A stretch of 46,286 nt of DNA from Nitrospirota bacterium (GCA_015233365.1 JADFXU010000018.1:1-46286); one strand, 5' to 3'; positions 32,059 to 40,322 are shown, counted from the stretch's first letter. The notes: generated from the sequence alone by a model not told the origin. A program made the numbers and translations.

Positions 32059-33345
32059 ATGAATATCAATATGAAATATGGCAAAACCGGACTGTCTCTT
32101 GATCTTCCGGGATACATGGACGTTACGCTGGTCAAAAAGAAAGCCATGCCTGTCGTCAAAGACCCTGAGGGAGCTATCAGGGCCGCCTTTGCGGATCCGG
32201 TGAACTGCAAAACGCTCCGCGAAGAGACGAAGGGCTGCCGCAGTTGCTGCATCCTTATCTGCGATATCACCCGGCCTGTGCCGAACGGCCTTATTCTCCC
32301 TCCACTGATAAAAGAGCTGATCGAGGCTGGAATGGCCCCAGATTCGATCACTGTTCTGGTTGCAACGGGTCTGCATAGGCCGAATGAAGGGGATGAGCTT
32401 CGCGAACTGGTCGGAAGCGACTGGGTCCTCGGCACCGTGACAGTCGCCAACCATTTTGCGCGGCAGGATGACGATCATGAATACATAGGGACTACATCGG
32501 GCGGCATAGAGGCGAGTCTCGACCGGCGGTTTATCAAGGCTGACCTCCGTATCGTTGTCGGGCTGGTGGAGCCCCATTTCATGGCCGGTTACTCCGGCGG
32601 AAGAAAAATTGTCGCGCCGGGCGTTGCACATGAAAAGACGATAAGAGCGTTCCACTGTGCGCGGGTCCTGGAGGATTGCAGGGCTGCAAACTGTATTATA
32701 GAGGGCAACCCTCTGCACGCTGCCCAGATGGAGATAATGCAAATGGTGGGAAGGTGCCTGGCTGTCAATACGGTAATCGATGAGGACCGCAGGATATCCT
32801 TTGTCAATTTCGGGGAAATCGAAGAGAGCCATCTTGAAGCGGTTTCATTCGTGCGGCCCTATGCGGAGGTCCGCCTTAAAACGAGATTCAGGACCGTCGT
32901 GACCAGTTCTGCGGGTTACCCGCTCGATAAGACTTATTACCAGACAGTGAAGGGAATGGTGGGCGCCCTCGACATACTTGAGCCGGGCGGTGACCTCATC
33001 ATTGTCTCTGCATGTTCCGAGGGAATCGGATCGCCCGAGTATGCTGAAGCGCAAGTGTGCCTCACTGACGAAGGACCGGAAAGGTTTCTCCGTGGAATCA
33101 TCGAGAAAAAGTACGCGGCCATCGATGAATGGCAGACAGAGATGCAGGTCAAGGCCATGAAGAGGGCCAATATCTTTCTCTTTGCCGAAGGGCTGACAAA
33201 AGACCAGCAGGCACTTACAGGGGTCACGGTGATCGAAGCGCCATTGGCCGCTGTCACGGAGAGCGTAAAGGCACAGGGCGACCGCCGTGTGGCTGTTATC
33301 CCGGAGGGGCCTTATGTGATCCCTCTGTTTGCACCAGGGTACTGA
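32059..33345 (+). CDS. larA: LarA-family nickel-dependent 2-hydroxyacid racemase
   Basis: The 428-aa protein carries the LarA core: GLVEPHFMAGYSGGRKIVAPG (in parts), where the K of GGRK corresponds to the lysine that binds the nickel-pincer cofactor, then HEKTIRAFH with the histidine region near the nickel. The N-terminal segment CCILICDITRPVPNGLILP is also typical. LarA enzymes racemise lactate, and relatives act on malate or other short hydroxyacids, so the substrate is uncertain. The glycerate kinase behind makes glycerate or lactate attractive. GAGGGGG is 5-6 nt before the ATG. The LarB/C/E genes for cofactor synthesis are not in this window. Its first 201 bp are duplicated at 26115. Confidence 0.88.
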   Translation: MNINMKYGKTGLSLDLPGYMDVTLVKKKAMPVVKDPEGAIRAAFADPVNCKTLREETKGCRSCCILICDITRPVPNGLILPPLIKELIEAGMAPDSITVLVATGLHRPNEGDELRELVGSDWVLGTVTVANHFARQDDDHEYIGTTSGGIEASLDRRFIKADLRIVVGLVEPHFMAGYSGGRKIVAPGVAHEKTIRAFHCARVLEDCRAANCIIEGNPLHAAQMEIMQMVGRCLAVNTVIDEDRRISFVNFGEIEESHLEAVSFVRPYAEVRLKTRFRTVVTSSAGYPLDKTYYQTVKGMVGALDILEPGGDLIIVSACSEGIGSPEYAEAQVCLTDEGPERFLRGIIEKKYAAIDEWQTEMQVKAMKRANIFLFAEGLTKDQQALTGVTVIEAPLAAVTESVKAQGDRRVAVIPEGPYVIPLFAPGY

Positions 33346-33356
33346 AAACGGTACGG

Positions 33357-34679
33357 ATGATAATGGCAGGCGAAGACCCCAGGATTATTATTAGAGAGAT
33401 TTTCAGTAAATCGCTTCTGGCAGTAGACCCCTATAAAGCAGTGGCCTCATACTCGGATACAATGCGCTCGGCATACAAGAGCGGCAATTTCACGAAACTT
33501 GTCCTCATAGGGTTCGGCAAAGCGGCTTCGCTCATGTCAAAGGCAATCGAAGACAATCTCGGAGACTTGCTTACCGGCGGAATAATAGTAACAAAATATG
33601 GCCATTCCGTGCGGGGAGACCGGAGCAGCAAAATTATAACCTATGAAGCCGGTCATCCGATGCCTGATGAAAACGGACTAAAGGCCGCTAAGGAAATTGT
33701 GAGGGTGCTCAAAGAAGCGGACAAAAATACCCTCATCATCTGCGTTATATCAGGAGGAGGATCTGCTCTTCTGGCAGCGCCCCACGGAGACATCACTCTG
33801 GCTGATAAACAGGAAGTCACCGGCATGCTTCTTAAGGCCGGGGCCGATATTTATGAGCTTAACACCGTAAGAAAGCACATCTCGGCGGTTAAAGGAGGCA
33901 GGCTGGCTGAAGCAGCCCAACCAGCGGCAATTATATCACTGATACTCTCCGACGTTATGGGAGACAGACTGGATATGATTGCATCCGGTCCTACAGCTCC
34001 AGACAAAACAACTTATAATGATGCGTATAATGTTATCCGGAAATATGAGCTGGAAGGCAGATTGCCGGCAAGTGTTGCGGAAATGATAGGTAAAGGTATA
34101 CGCGGGCTTATGCCTGAAACGCCGAAGGATGGCGAGCCGATTTTCCAGAGGGTGAGGAATATCATTATTGGAAGCAACAAGATTGCGACGGATGCAGCCA
34201 GGGAGGCCGCGGAGGTATTGGGATACAGGACAACGCTAATTTCCACTGAACTGAGCGGTGAAGCGTCAATCGTTGCCGGGGAACTTGCAAGAACAGCGAT
34301 TGCTTTCAAAAAAGCATTAGCTCCCGGAGACAAGGCATGTCTTATCGCCGGGGGAGAAACAACTGTTACGGTCAGAGGAAACGGCAAGGGAGGAAGGAAT
34401 ACGGAACTTGCCCTTGTTTTCGGAATGGAAATAAAAGGACTCCAGGGGATTACTTTGCTCTCGGCAGGCACCGACGGCACTGACGGACCGACCGACGCGG
34501 CAGGAGCGTTTGTGGACGGTCAAACTGTTGTAAAAGCGGCAGGGGCCGGTATCGATGCAGGGGAGTACCTGAAGAACAACGATTCATACACTTTTTTCAG
34601 CAGGACAGGTGATTTATTTATTACCGGACCGACCGGTACGAATGTCATGGATATACAGATAATACTGCTGGACAACTGA
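33357..34679 (+). CDS. Glycerate 2-kinase (MOFRL/GckA type)
   Basis: Phosphorylates D-glycerate to 2-phosphoglycerate. The 440-aa protein shows GFGKAASLMSKAIE, ISGGGSALLAAP, NTVRKHISAVKGGRLAEAA, SDVMGDRLDMIASGPTAPD and the C-terminal MOFRL domain with GGETTVTVRGNGKGGRNTELAL and SAGTDGTDGPTDAAGAFVDG (in parts). The ATG at 33357 (next 33363) follows larA by 11 bp; longer upstream reading gives junk. Ribosome site is weak, so coupling to larA is likely. With SDR, LarA and an ABC importer it suggests hydroxyacid or glycerate use feeding lower glycolysis (inference). Confidence 0.93.
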   Translation: MIMAGEDPRIIIREIFSKSLLAVDPYKAVASYSDTMRSAYKSGNFTKLVLIGFGKAASLMSKAIEDNLGDLLTGGIIVTKYGHSVRGDRSSKIITYEAGHPMPDENGLKAAKEIVRVLKEADKNTLIICVISGGGSALLAAPHGDITLADKQEVTGMLLKAGADIYELNTVRKHISAVKGGRLAEAAQPAAIISLILSDVMGDRLDMIASGPTAPDKTTYNDAYNVIRKYELEGRLPASVAEMIGKGIRGLMPETPKDGEPIFQRVRNIIIGSNKIATDAAREAAEVLGYRTTLISTELSGEASIVAGELARTAIAFKKALAPGDKACLIAGGETTVTVRGNGKGGRNTELALVFGMEIKGLQGITLLSAGTDGTDGPTDAAGAFVDGQTVVKAAGAGIDAGEYLKNNDSYTFFSRTGDLFITGPTGTNVMDIQIILLDN

Positions 34680-34703
34680 CTCGTAAATCTGATTGAAAGA
34701 AAA

Positions 34704-35483
34704 TTACGGAGTCCTCAGAACGCGAAAACCAATAAGACTGCCACGGACGTCAGGTGCGACGTAGCCGCGCAGGGACGCCCACACACTATTGAGCCCGCTG
34801 CTCCAACTGCCGCCCCGTATCACACGGTCACTGCCGGAACCCGGACCCCGGGGATTATTCCTCGCACTTTTGCTGTAATAGTTTGGGCCATACCAGTCCT
34901 GCACCCACTGCCATACATCGCCGTTCATGTCATATATGCCCAGGCCGTTCGGTGACTTTGTGCCGACAGGATGTGTTGTCCCGCCTGAGTTTGAGCCACA
35001 CCATGCAACACTGTCAATGTCATCACTGCCTGCATATTTCTCTCTCCTGCCTCCACTTCTTGCCGCATACTCCCATTCCGCCTCTGTCGGCAGACGATAT
35101 TTTTTTCCTCCTGAAGGTTTGTTCAGTTTGCTTATAAACTCCTGCGCATTGTTCCAGCTGACCATTTCAACCGGACAGTTGTCTCCACAGTCCTTGAACC
35201 GTGACGGGTTGTTCCCCATTACCGCCTGCCACTGCCCCTGCGTCACATCATATTTGCCCATATAAAAATCATCCAAGCAGACCTCATGCACAGGCTTTTC
35301 GTCCGTGTATCCATCCCCGAAGGTGTCCCCCATCTGATAACAGCCGCCCTTTACAAATACAAACTCCATGCCGGTGGTGGGATCAGTGTATACGGCCTTT
35401 TTATCAGCGGCATGGAGGACAGACAGAAACGATAAGAGAAGCAGGCAGGCCAAAAGCCCCTTGATCAAGCTGTTCCACATCAT
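34704..35483 (-). CDS. Exported SUMF1/FGE-sulfatase-domain protein
   Basis: The 259-aa protein has a signal peptide (about 1-25, ending SVLHAADKK) and one SUMF1-like domain: FVKGGCYQMGD, EVCLDDFYMGKYDVTQGQW, PVEMVSWNNAQEFISKL, YRLPTEAEWEYAAR, MNGDVWQWVQDWYG and RVIRGGSW to IGFRVLRTP. Formylglycine-generating enzymes need a C-terminal Cys after GGSW; here NSVWASLR carries none, so it is probably not a true FGE. Family relatives include EgtB, PvdO and signal-linked proteins. The ATG overlaps the stop of the regulator gene (TAATG), with AAAGGA upstream. No sulfatase lies nearby. Confidence 0.85.
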   Translation of the reverse strand: MMWNSLIKGLLACLLLLSFLSVLHAADKKAVYTDPTTGMEFVFVKGGCYQMGDTFGDGYTDEKPVHEVCLDDFYMGKYDVTQGQWQAVMGNNPSRFKDCGDNCPVEMVSWNNAQEFISKLNKPSGGKKYRLPTEAEWEYAARSGGRREKYAGSDDIDSVAWCGSNSGGTTHPVGTKSPNGLGIYDMNGDVWQWVQDWYGPNYYSKSARNNPRGPGSGSDRVIRGGSWSSGLNSVWASLRGYVAPDVRGSLIGFRVLRTP

Positions 35484-36916
35484 TACTGTTTTCCTTTCAG
35501 TCGTTTGTAGAGGGCCTGGCGTGTAATGCCAAGCAGCGATGCCGCTATAGTCTGGTTGCCTTTTGAGCGCTTCATTGCCCTGTCGATCAGATCGTTTGCG
35601 GCTTCCTTTAAAGTCGGCAGGCGGTCAAATGCATGTGACAGAGCCATCTCTTTATCAGGCATAATTCCGGCCCCGTCTGTCCGGACGTTCCTGTCGAGGT
35701 GTACGGATGCCTTGTTCATGACGGCGTTCTTAAAGCTTTCCATAGATAGTATGCCTCCCTTGTGCTGGGCAACGGCATCATAAACAAGAGCTCTCAGTTC
35801 GCGGACATTTCCCGGGAAGTGATAGGTTGCCAGCAAGATAAACAGCTCAGGAGGCGGCGTGGGAGTTTTTTTGTTCATTGATTCAGCGGCTTCATCAAGG
35901 AATTTATATACAAGTACCGGCAGGTCTTCAGGCCTTTCGCGCAAAGGCGGAATGTCCATTTGGTGAGCGGACAATCGATAATATAAATCCTTGCGAAAGG
36001 TGCCGGCACCCATCATTTCACGAATGTTTCTGTTTGAACACGCAACAATACGGGCGTCGCTTCGTTTATCGATATCCGAGCCGAGCGGATAATATACGCC
36101 TTCCTCCAGCAAGCGCAGGATTTTGACCTGCGAGGTCTCGCTCATGTCCCCGATTTCGTCAAGGAAAAGGGTCCCGCCGAAAGCCTGAGCAATTATCCCT
36201 TCGCGCTGCTTTTCGGCGCCCGTATAGGCCCCTTTTTCATGACCGAACAGAGTGTCCGAGAACATGGTATCATCCAATCCTGCTGCATTGACAGCAACAA
36301 AATCCCCCTTCTTCCCGCTCAAGCCGTGTATGGCCTTGGCAAACAGTTCCTTGCCGACCCCTGTTTCACCTGTGATCAAAACAGGCTGTTGTGAACAGGC
36401 GATTGCCTCGGCATATTGACAAAGCGCAAAGATTTTCTGACTCCGGCTGGGAATTAATGAAAACGCATTTTTATTAGTCAGCACGCCGGCAAGAAGATAT
36501 CTTCTCAGGGCATGTACCTCATCGAGCAATTCATTCATTTCCAGCGCCGTTTTAACAAGCGTGACAAAACGGATTTTTTCCACGGGTTTTACAAGATAAT
36601 CGAAGGCCCCTTTTTTCATGCATTCTACAGCGGTATCCAGATCGTTCATTGCAGTCATTATTATCACGTGGATGGACGGGAATTCGCGTTTTATACGGAC
36701 GAGCAGTTCAATACCGGGAATATGAGGCAGCAGAAGATCGAGAACGACAACAGCCACTCTTTGTTCATTCAGGAAAGGGATTACTTTCCTCTCATCAGCG
36801 AATGTCCTGACATTGTGAATGCCGGCCCTCCGCAGTATCAGGCTGAAACTGTCAAGAATATTCGTTTCAGCATCCACAATGACTACAGGCAAACTTAGAC
36901 TGGACCGCCGTCTCAC
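35483..36916 (-). CDS. NtrC-family sigma-54 activator (receiver-AAA+-Fis HTH)
   Basis: The 477-aa protein has a receiver domain (D60 in VVVLDLLLPH, K110 in DYLVKP), an AAA+ domain with Walker A GETGVGKE (183-190), the sigma-54 contact loop GAYTGA (229-234), Walker B GGTLFLDEIGD and the R-finger FRKDLYYRL, and a Fis-type HTH ending ASLLGITRQALYKRLK. GAYTGA is an accepted variant of GAFTGA. The start is a GTG (36916) with GGTAGGA about 5 nt upstream. No histidine kinase is adjacent; it is coupled to the SUMF1-like gene. It could control the sigma-54 promoter at 3820 or a remote gene set. Confidence 0.94.
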   Translation of the reverse strand: MRRRSSLSLPVVIVDAETNILDSFSLILRRAGIHNVRTFADERKVIPFLNEQRVAVVVLDLLLPHIPGIELLVRIKREFPSIHVIIMTAMNDLDTAVECMKKGAFDYLVKPVEKIRFVTLVKTALEMNELLDEVHALRRYLLAGVLTNKNAFSLIPSRSQKIFALCQYAEAIACSQQPVLITGETGVGKELFAKAIHGLSGKKGDFVAVNAAGLDDTMFSDTLFGHEKGAYTGAEKQREGIIAQAFGGTLFLDEIGDMSETSQVKILRLLEEGVYYPLGSDIDKRSDARIVACSNRNIREMMGAGTFRKDLYYRLSAHQMDIPPLRERPEDLPVLVYKFLDEAAESMNKKTPTPPPELFILLATYHFPGNVRELRALVYDAVAQHKGGILSMESFKNAVMNKASVHLDRNVRTDGAGIMPDKEMALSHAFDRLPTLKEAANDLIDRAMKRSKGNQTIAASLLGITRQALYKRLKGKQ

Positions 36917-37215
36917 AAAATCCTACCCGACCCTTTTACCCGTTCCATGGCATGTCCCCTGCATATTTTATATCAGCTACATTATACCATCTAACTCTTC
37001 TTGGCGGGGGGGCGAAGACTTTTGCTTGAATAAACCTGTGGATAAATAATATGATAGTTAAGTAAGGCTGACGGAACATTCTGTTATATCAAAGCCGCGC
37101 ACACCCGGTTTTTTGCGGTTTTCCTATGACATTCCCTCTTCCACTTCAATGCGGGCTCAGTTTGGAGCAAATGTATTAACAACGTCGCAATGCATTTTCA
37201 AGGAGGCAGGCAGCA
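36917..37215. other. Intergenic region between regulator and RRM genes (299 bp)
   Basis: No ORF supported. It holds the plus-strand promoter at 37026-37055 and a minus-strand TATAAT (36982-36987) that may serve the regulator. The roughly 150-nt leader before the RRM gene has no structure I could identify with confidence. Confidence 0.35.
37026..37055 (+). promoter_or_regulatory. Candidate promoter of the RRM-S21 operon
   Basis: TTGAAT (37026-37031), 18-nt spacer, TATGAT (37050-37055), giving a 5' leader of about 150 nt. Long leaders are common for cold-regulated RRM genes, but no cold-box element is evident. Confidence 0.4.
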
Positions 37216-37545
37216 ATGTCAAAAAGAATTTATGTAGGAAACTTGTCGTATCAAACTAATGAAGAGGCTTTGAAAGAGTTGTTCGGCGAGATCGGGGAAG
37301 TCCGCTCGGTAAAGATCATCACTGACGAGACCGGCCGCTCAAAAGGGTTCGGATTTGTCGAGATGAGCTCTGATGAGGATGCCGACAAGGCCATCTCGGC
37401 GCTGAACAGCACTGCGGTGGGTGGCAGGAACCTTATAGTGAATGAGGCGCGGCCTCAAACGGAACGCGGCAGGACTGGCGGCGGGCCCAGGAAGCCTAAG
37501 AAAACCTTTGGCGGAAGGGGAAGGGAATCGGGCAAGTGGAGATAA
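37216..37545 (+). CDS. Small RRM RNA-binding protein
   Basis: The 109-aa protein has one RRM domain (about 2-80) with RNP2 IYVGNL and RNP1 KGFGFVEM, and a basic glycine/arginine-rich tail (RGRTGGGPRKPKK). Such glycine-rich RRM proteins are RNA chaperones, often cold-induced, in cyanobacteria and Nitrospirota/Deltaproteobacteria. AAGGAGG lies about 9 nt before the ATG. Its last 10 bp overlap the S21 gene, linking RNA chaperone and ribosomal protein in one transcript. Confidence 0.93.
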   Translation: MSKRIYVGNLSYQTNEEALKELFGEIGEVRSVKIITDETGRSKGFGFVEMSSDEDADKAISALNSTAVGGRNLIVNEARPQTERGRTGGGPRKPKKTFGGRGRESGKWR

Positions 37546-37751
37546 AAGTAGAGGGCAAGGACCTCGAAAAAGCATTAAAACTGCTCAAGCGGAAAGTGCA
37601 GAGGGACGGCCTCATGGGAGAGCTCAAGAAAAGGCGCTACTATGAAAAGCCCTCGGTCAAGATGAAGACCAAACAACGAGAAGCGGTAAGGAAGAAGGCG
37701 AAAAGCGCGCGGCGGGGCGGGACCGCAAGGCAAACAGCTGCGAAAGACTGA
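37536..37751 (+). CDS. rpsU: 30S ribosomal protein S21, copy 1
   Basis: The 71-aa basic protein has the S21 block VEGKDLEKALKLLKRKVQRDG and KRRYYEKPSVK. The GTG start lies 10 bp inside the RRM gene with GGAAGGGAA upstream. S21 sits at the platform of the small subunit near the anti-Shine-Dalgarno region. A second, slightly different S21 is at 43027, so the cell can build two kinds of small subunit. Confidence 0.95.
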   Translation: MEIKVEGKDLEKALKLLKRKVQRDGLMGELKKRRYYEKPSVKMKTKQREAVRKKAKSARRGGTARQTAAKD

Positions 37752-37762
37752 AAGGGGACAAC

Positions 37763-37924
37763 TTGGGAAGACCTGGAGCATACAAGAGCGAAAAGAGGAA
37801 AAAAGAGCTTTTGCGTCAGAAAAAGCAGGAGGAAAAACGGCAGAAACGTTTGCAAAAAGATGCAGACGATATGCCTGTCTCTGAAGTGACCGGGCAAGAA
37901 GAACAGAAGCCTCAGGAAGGCTGA
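37763..37924 (+). CDS. Small basic protein (53 aa) after S21
   Basis: A TTG with AAAGGGGA upstream opens LGRPGAYKSEKRKKELLRQ, followed by a lysine/glutamate-rich helix (KKQEEKRQKRLQK) and an acidic tail ending EEQKPQEG. It lies 11 bp after the S21 gene. Small proteins beginning GRPGAYK occur behind rpsU-like genes in several anaerobes (from general familiarity). The basic helix suggests RNA or ribosome binding. Function unknown. It ends 8 bp from the convergent thyX stop. Confidence 0.68.
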   Translation: MGRPGAYKSEKRKKELLRQKKQEEKRQKRLQKDADDMPVSEVTGQEEQKPQEG

Positions 37925-37932
37925 CTGTCCCG

Positions 37933-38601
37933 TCAAAATTGAATGTCATCGAAGAGGACAGGCACCTTCTTGCGAAAACCGTCAAGCATGTCGGTTGCCA
38001 GGTCGCGAAGCTGTGGATGAGACCTTTTGCTTGCCCTCAGATTGAAAAAATGCCTCCATTCTCTGAGGTTGGCCGTCATCACGAGCTCTGTTTTGAGGGA
38101 ATTAGGCAGAACAGCCCGGGCCTCCTGGGGGGATTGCCCGGCATCAAGCAGTTCAAAATATGCCTTTTCTATCTGCTCACACGACGCCTTCCACATAGCA
38201 TATTGGACATGTCTTTTCCGACCCTCTTCATCGGTCCTGTTCAGGTTGTCTTCGGTTAAACCCTTGAACCACACCGGCAGAACAACTGTGATTTCATTGC
38301 CGAATTTATCATGAGAATAATTGCAGTACCGGGTACTCTCCTGACTGTAACTGGCTATGCGGTGCCTGACTATTTCATGCGTGACACCCCTGTCTGTTAT
38401 TATTTTTACCGTGATATTGTGATGCTCTATAACGGAGTGATGGCCGGATTTGATAACACCGGCCACAAATTTACTTGCCGATTCTTCAGTTATCCTGTCC
38501 TCTGACTTGTAACATGTCCTTCCGGCCATTTCTATTTTCCTGAGAATGGCGGCGCCGTTGACATCCTCTTCAAACTGCCATGACTGTTCGACTATCCTCA
38601 T
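37933..38601 (-). CDS. thyX: Flavin-dependent thymidylate synthase
   Basis: Makes dTMP from dUMP with FAD/NADPH and methylene-tetrahydrofolate. The 222-aa protein shows HHSVIEHHNITVKI and the ThyX motif RHRIASYSQESTRY (79-92), with NLREWRHFFNLR near the C-terminus. The ATG lies 15 bp after the M50 protease gene stop, suggesting an operon with it and the thioredoxin gene. ThyX instead of ThyA is common in anaerobes and thermophiles. Confidence 0.96.
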   Translation of the reverse strand: MRIVEQSWQFEEDVNGAAILRKIEMAGRTCYKSEDRITEESASKFVAGVIKSGHHSVIEHHNITVKIITDRGVTHEIVRHRIASYSQESTRYCNYSHDKFGNEITVVLPVWFKGLTEDNLNRTDEEGRKRHVQYAMWKASCEQIEKAYFELLDAGQSPQEARAVLPNSLKTELVMTANLREWRHFFNLRASKRSHPQLRDLATDMLDGFRKKVPVLFDDIQF

Positions 38602-38616
38602 AATTACAACTCCTTT

Positions 38617-39732
38617 TTACCTCGCCATTATTTGAATGTATTTTGCTATGCCGTTCCGCGTTATCAGACCGATTATGGAGCCATCCTTTACTACCGCCAG
38701 CCTGCCCTTGTCCTCGCTTATCATGCTTTCCAGCGCCTTCATGGCGTCGCTGTTCTGGTCGACCTCCCAACTCCTGTCGTAAGGCAGAAAAAAGTCGGCA
38801 ACCTTCTTGTCCTTCCACAGTGTCCTCGGAATGTGCCGGATCTCTTTCAGTGAAATAAATCCGAGCAACCGGCCTGCCTCTACAACCGGAAAGCCCCCGT
38901 ACCCGTATTTGAGGAAATAATCATTCACAGCGTCATCGAGCGATAAATCAGGAGGCATTGTGACAATATCACGCACCATGATGTTTTCCACCTTGATGCC
39001 GCTCAAGGTCTCCTGAAGGCTCACCTGCTGATAGCTGGCCTGCGCCGAGCTATGCAGGAACCATCCTATGAGCATAAGCCACAAGCCTCCCGACATCCCG
39101 GCCACTGCTGAAAAAAATCCGAGGAAAATTATGAGAAGCGCAATCTTCTGGCCATAGGAGGCAGCCTTGCGAGTGGCATAGAAAAAATCACTGGTTTTGT
39201 GCCATATGAACGACCGCACCACCCTGCCGCCATCCATAGGGAACCCAGGGACCAGATTGAACAATCCGAACATAAGGTTCAACTGCGAAAGGTAGGCAAA
39301 GAGCGCCTTGACCGCCTCACCGACCGGCATCCGGTAAGCCGCAAAGAATACAAGTGAAAGCAAAAAACTCGTTAACGGCCCGGCAATAGCTATATTGAAT
39401 TCTGCCCTGGGATCGGGAGGCTCGCCCTTCATTTGAGAGACCCCGCCGAAAATAAAGAGAGTAATGCTTATTATGGGCAGTTTGTACCTGAGAGCAACAA
39501 AAGAATGAGACAGTTCATGCAATGCCACCGATACGAAAAGCAGCAGTGCCGCTACAGCGCCGGTGATCCAATAAGACTGTACCGTCAAATGGGACACCGC
39601 CTGGGGGAAATAATATGCCGAAAGAGACCACGTAAGTATGCCAAACACAATAAGCCAGGAAAAATGGATTCTTATGGGTATGCCCATGATTGTTGCTATC
39701 TTCAGCGAGCCGAATTGCAAAGGCGCGTTCAT
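38617..39732 (-). CDS. Site-2 protease (M50) with C-terminal CBS pair
   Basis: The 371-aa membrane metalloprotease has about six helices, the zinc motif HELSH (72-76) and the distal NLVPGFPMDGGRV containing the third ligand, then two CBS domains (about 245-371: VEDIMVRD-like KVENIMVRDIVTMPP, and SEDKGRLAVVKDG). CBS pairs usually bind adenine nucleotides and tune activity. The ATG at 39732 is preferred; the TTG at 39738 adds two residues. It should cleave membrane-bound anti-sigma factors or similar; no substrate gene is adjacent. Confidence 0.93.
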   Translation of the reverse strand: MNAPLQFGSLKIATIMGIPIRIHFSWLIVFGILTWSLSAYYFPQAVSHLTVQSYWITGAVAALLLFVSVALHELSHSFVALRYKLPIISITLFIFGGVSQMKGEPPDPRAEFNIAIAGPLTSFLLSLVFFAAYRMPVGEAVKALFAYLSQLNLMFGLFNLVPGFPMDGGRVVRSFIWHKTSDFFYATRKAASYGQKIALLIIFLGFFSAVAGMSGGLWLMLIGWFLHSSAQASYQQVSLQETLSGIKVENIMVRDIVTMPPDLSLDDAVNDYFLKYGYGGFPVVEAGRLLGFISLKEIRHIPRTLWKDKKVADFFLPYDRSWEVDQNSDAMKALESMISEDKGRLAVVKDGSIIGLITRNGIAKYIQIMAR

Positions 39733-39761
39733 GTACAAAATAATAGCATAAATCGTAAGAT

Positions 39762-39830
39762 AGCCAATAGCTAGGAGTCCAGAGCCAAGAGCTTAACGGC
39801 CTTTTAGTTTTTAGCTCTTGGCTATTGGCT
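39762..39830 (-). terminator. Nested inverted repeats between thioredoxin and M50 genes
   Basis: Outer arms AGCCAATAG (39762-39770) and CTATTGGCT (39822-39830) enclose inner arms AGCCAAGAGCT (39783-39793) and AGCTCTTGGCT (39813-39823). The right arms overlap the thioredoxin stop codon. The structure may end or attenuate the thioredoxin transcript; there is no long T-run on the minus strand. Confidence 0.5.
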
Positions 39831-40271
39831 TTTCTTTATCGCTGCTTCTATCCACGCCTGCATCTGGGGTTCCGGGTAAGCCCCATAGAGTTCGTCGATC
39901 AGCTTGCCGTTCCTGTATGCCAGAAGCGTAGGCGCAGACCTGATCTGAAAGCGGTTCGCAAGAGAAGGTTCTCTTTCGATGTCTACTTTTACCACCTTTA
40001 CAAGTCCTGCCCGCTGAAAGGCCAGCCTTTCCAGCAGGGGCTGAATAGACGCGCAGGCGCTGCACTGGCGAGACCAGAACTCGACAATGACGACCCCTGC
40101 CCATTCAAATACTTCCCGCCCAAAACTCTCCGCTGACGCATCGACAGGCCTAGTGGAAAATTCCAGATAGCTTCTGCACTTTCCGCAATGCGGCCGTTCC
40201 TTCAACCTGAGTGAGGGAACACGGTTGAGAGTCCTGCATGCCCTGCATCTGATATATACTGAATCATCCAT
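39822..40271 (-). CDS. Thioredoxin-family protein with N-terminal zinc ribbon
   Basis: The 149-aa protein has an N-terminal CRAC...CGKC pair (TrxC/Trx2-type zinc ribbon, about 9-33) and a thioredoxin fold (about 40-145) with cis-Pro SAPTLLAYRNGK. The active site is QCSAC instead of WCGPC, implying a different redox potential or a disulfide role unlike Trx1. Length fits TrxC. Cytoplasmic, since no signal peptide. The ATG has no clear ribosome site. Confidence 0.9.
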   Translation of the reverse strand: MDDSVYIRCRACRTLNRVPSLRLKERPHCGKCRSYLEFSTRPVDASAESFGREVFEWAGVVIVEFWSRQCSACASIQPLLERLAFQRAGLVKVVKVDIEREPSLANRFQIRSAPTLLAYRNGKLIDELYGAYPEPQMQAWIEAAIKKSQ

Positions 40272-40322
40272 AGTTTTCTATATCATAAACCGCGCAGGAT
40301 TTCAAACTTGTCCGGGGTTATA

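Noticed and set aside
32002-32832. Minus-strand ORF of 276 codons over the larA-like gene
   Set aside because: Mirror of a strongly coding strand; the LarA motifs are on the plus strand. A similar shadow appears at the truncated copy.
33129-33356. Upstream extension of the glycerate kinase frame
   Set aside because: The 76 added codons read low-complexity Arg/Gly text overlapping larA and do not belong to the kinase fold.
37763-37924. Treating the 53-aa ORF as noise because of its TTG start
   Set aside because: Rejected as noise: its ribosome site, its position after S21 and its coherent basic helix support a real gene.
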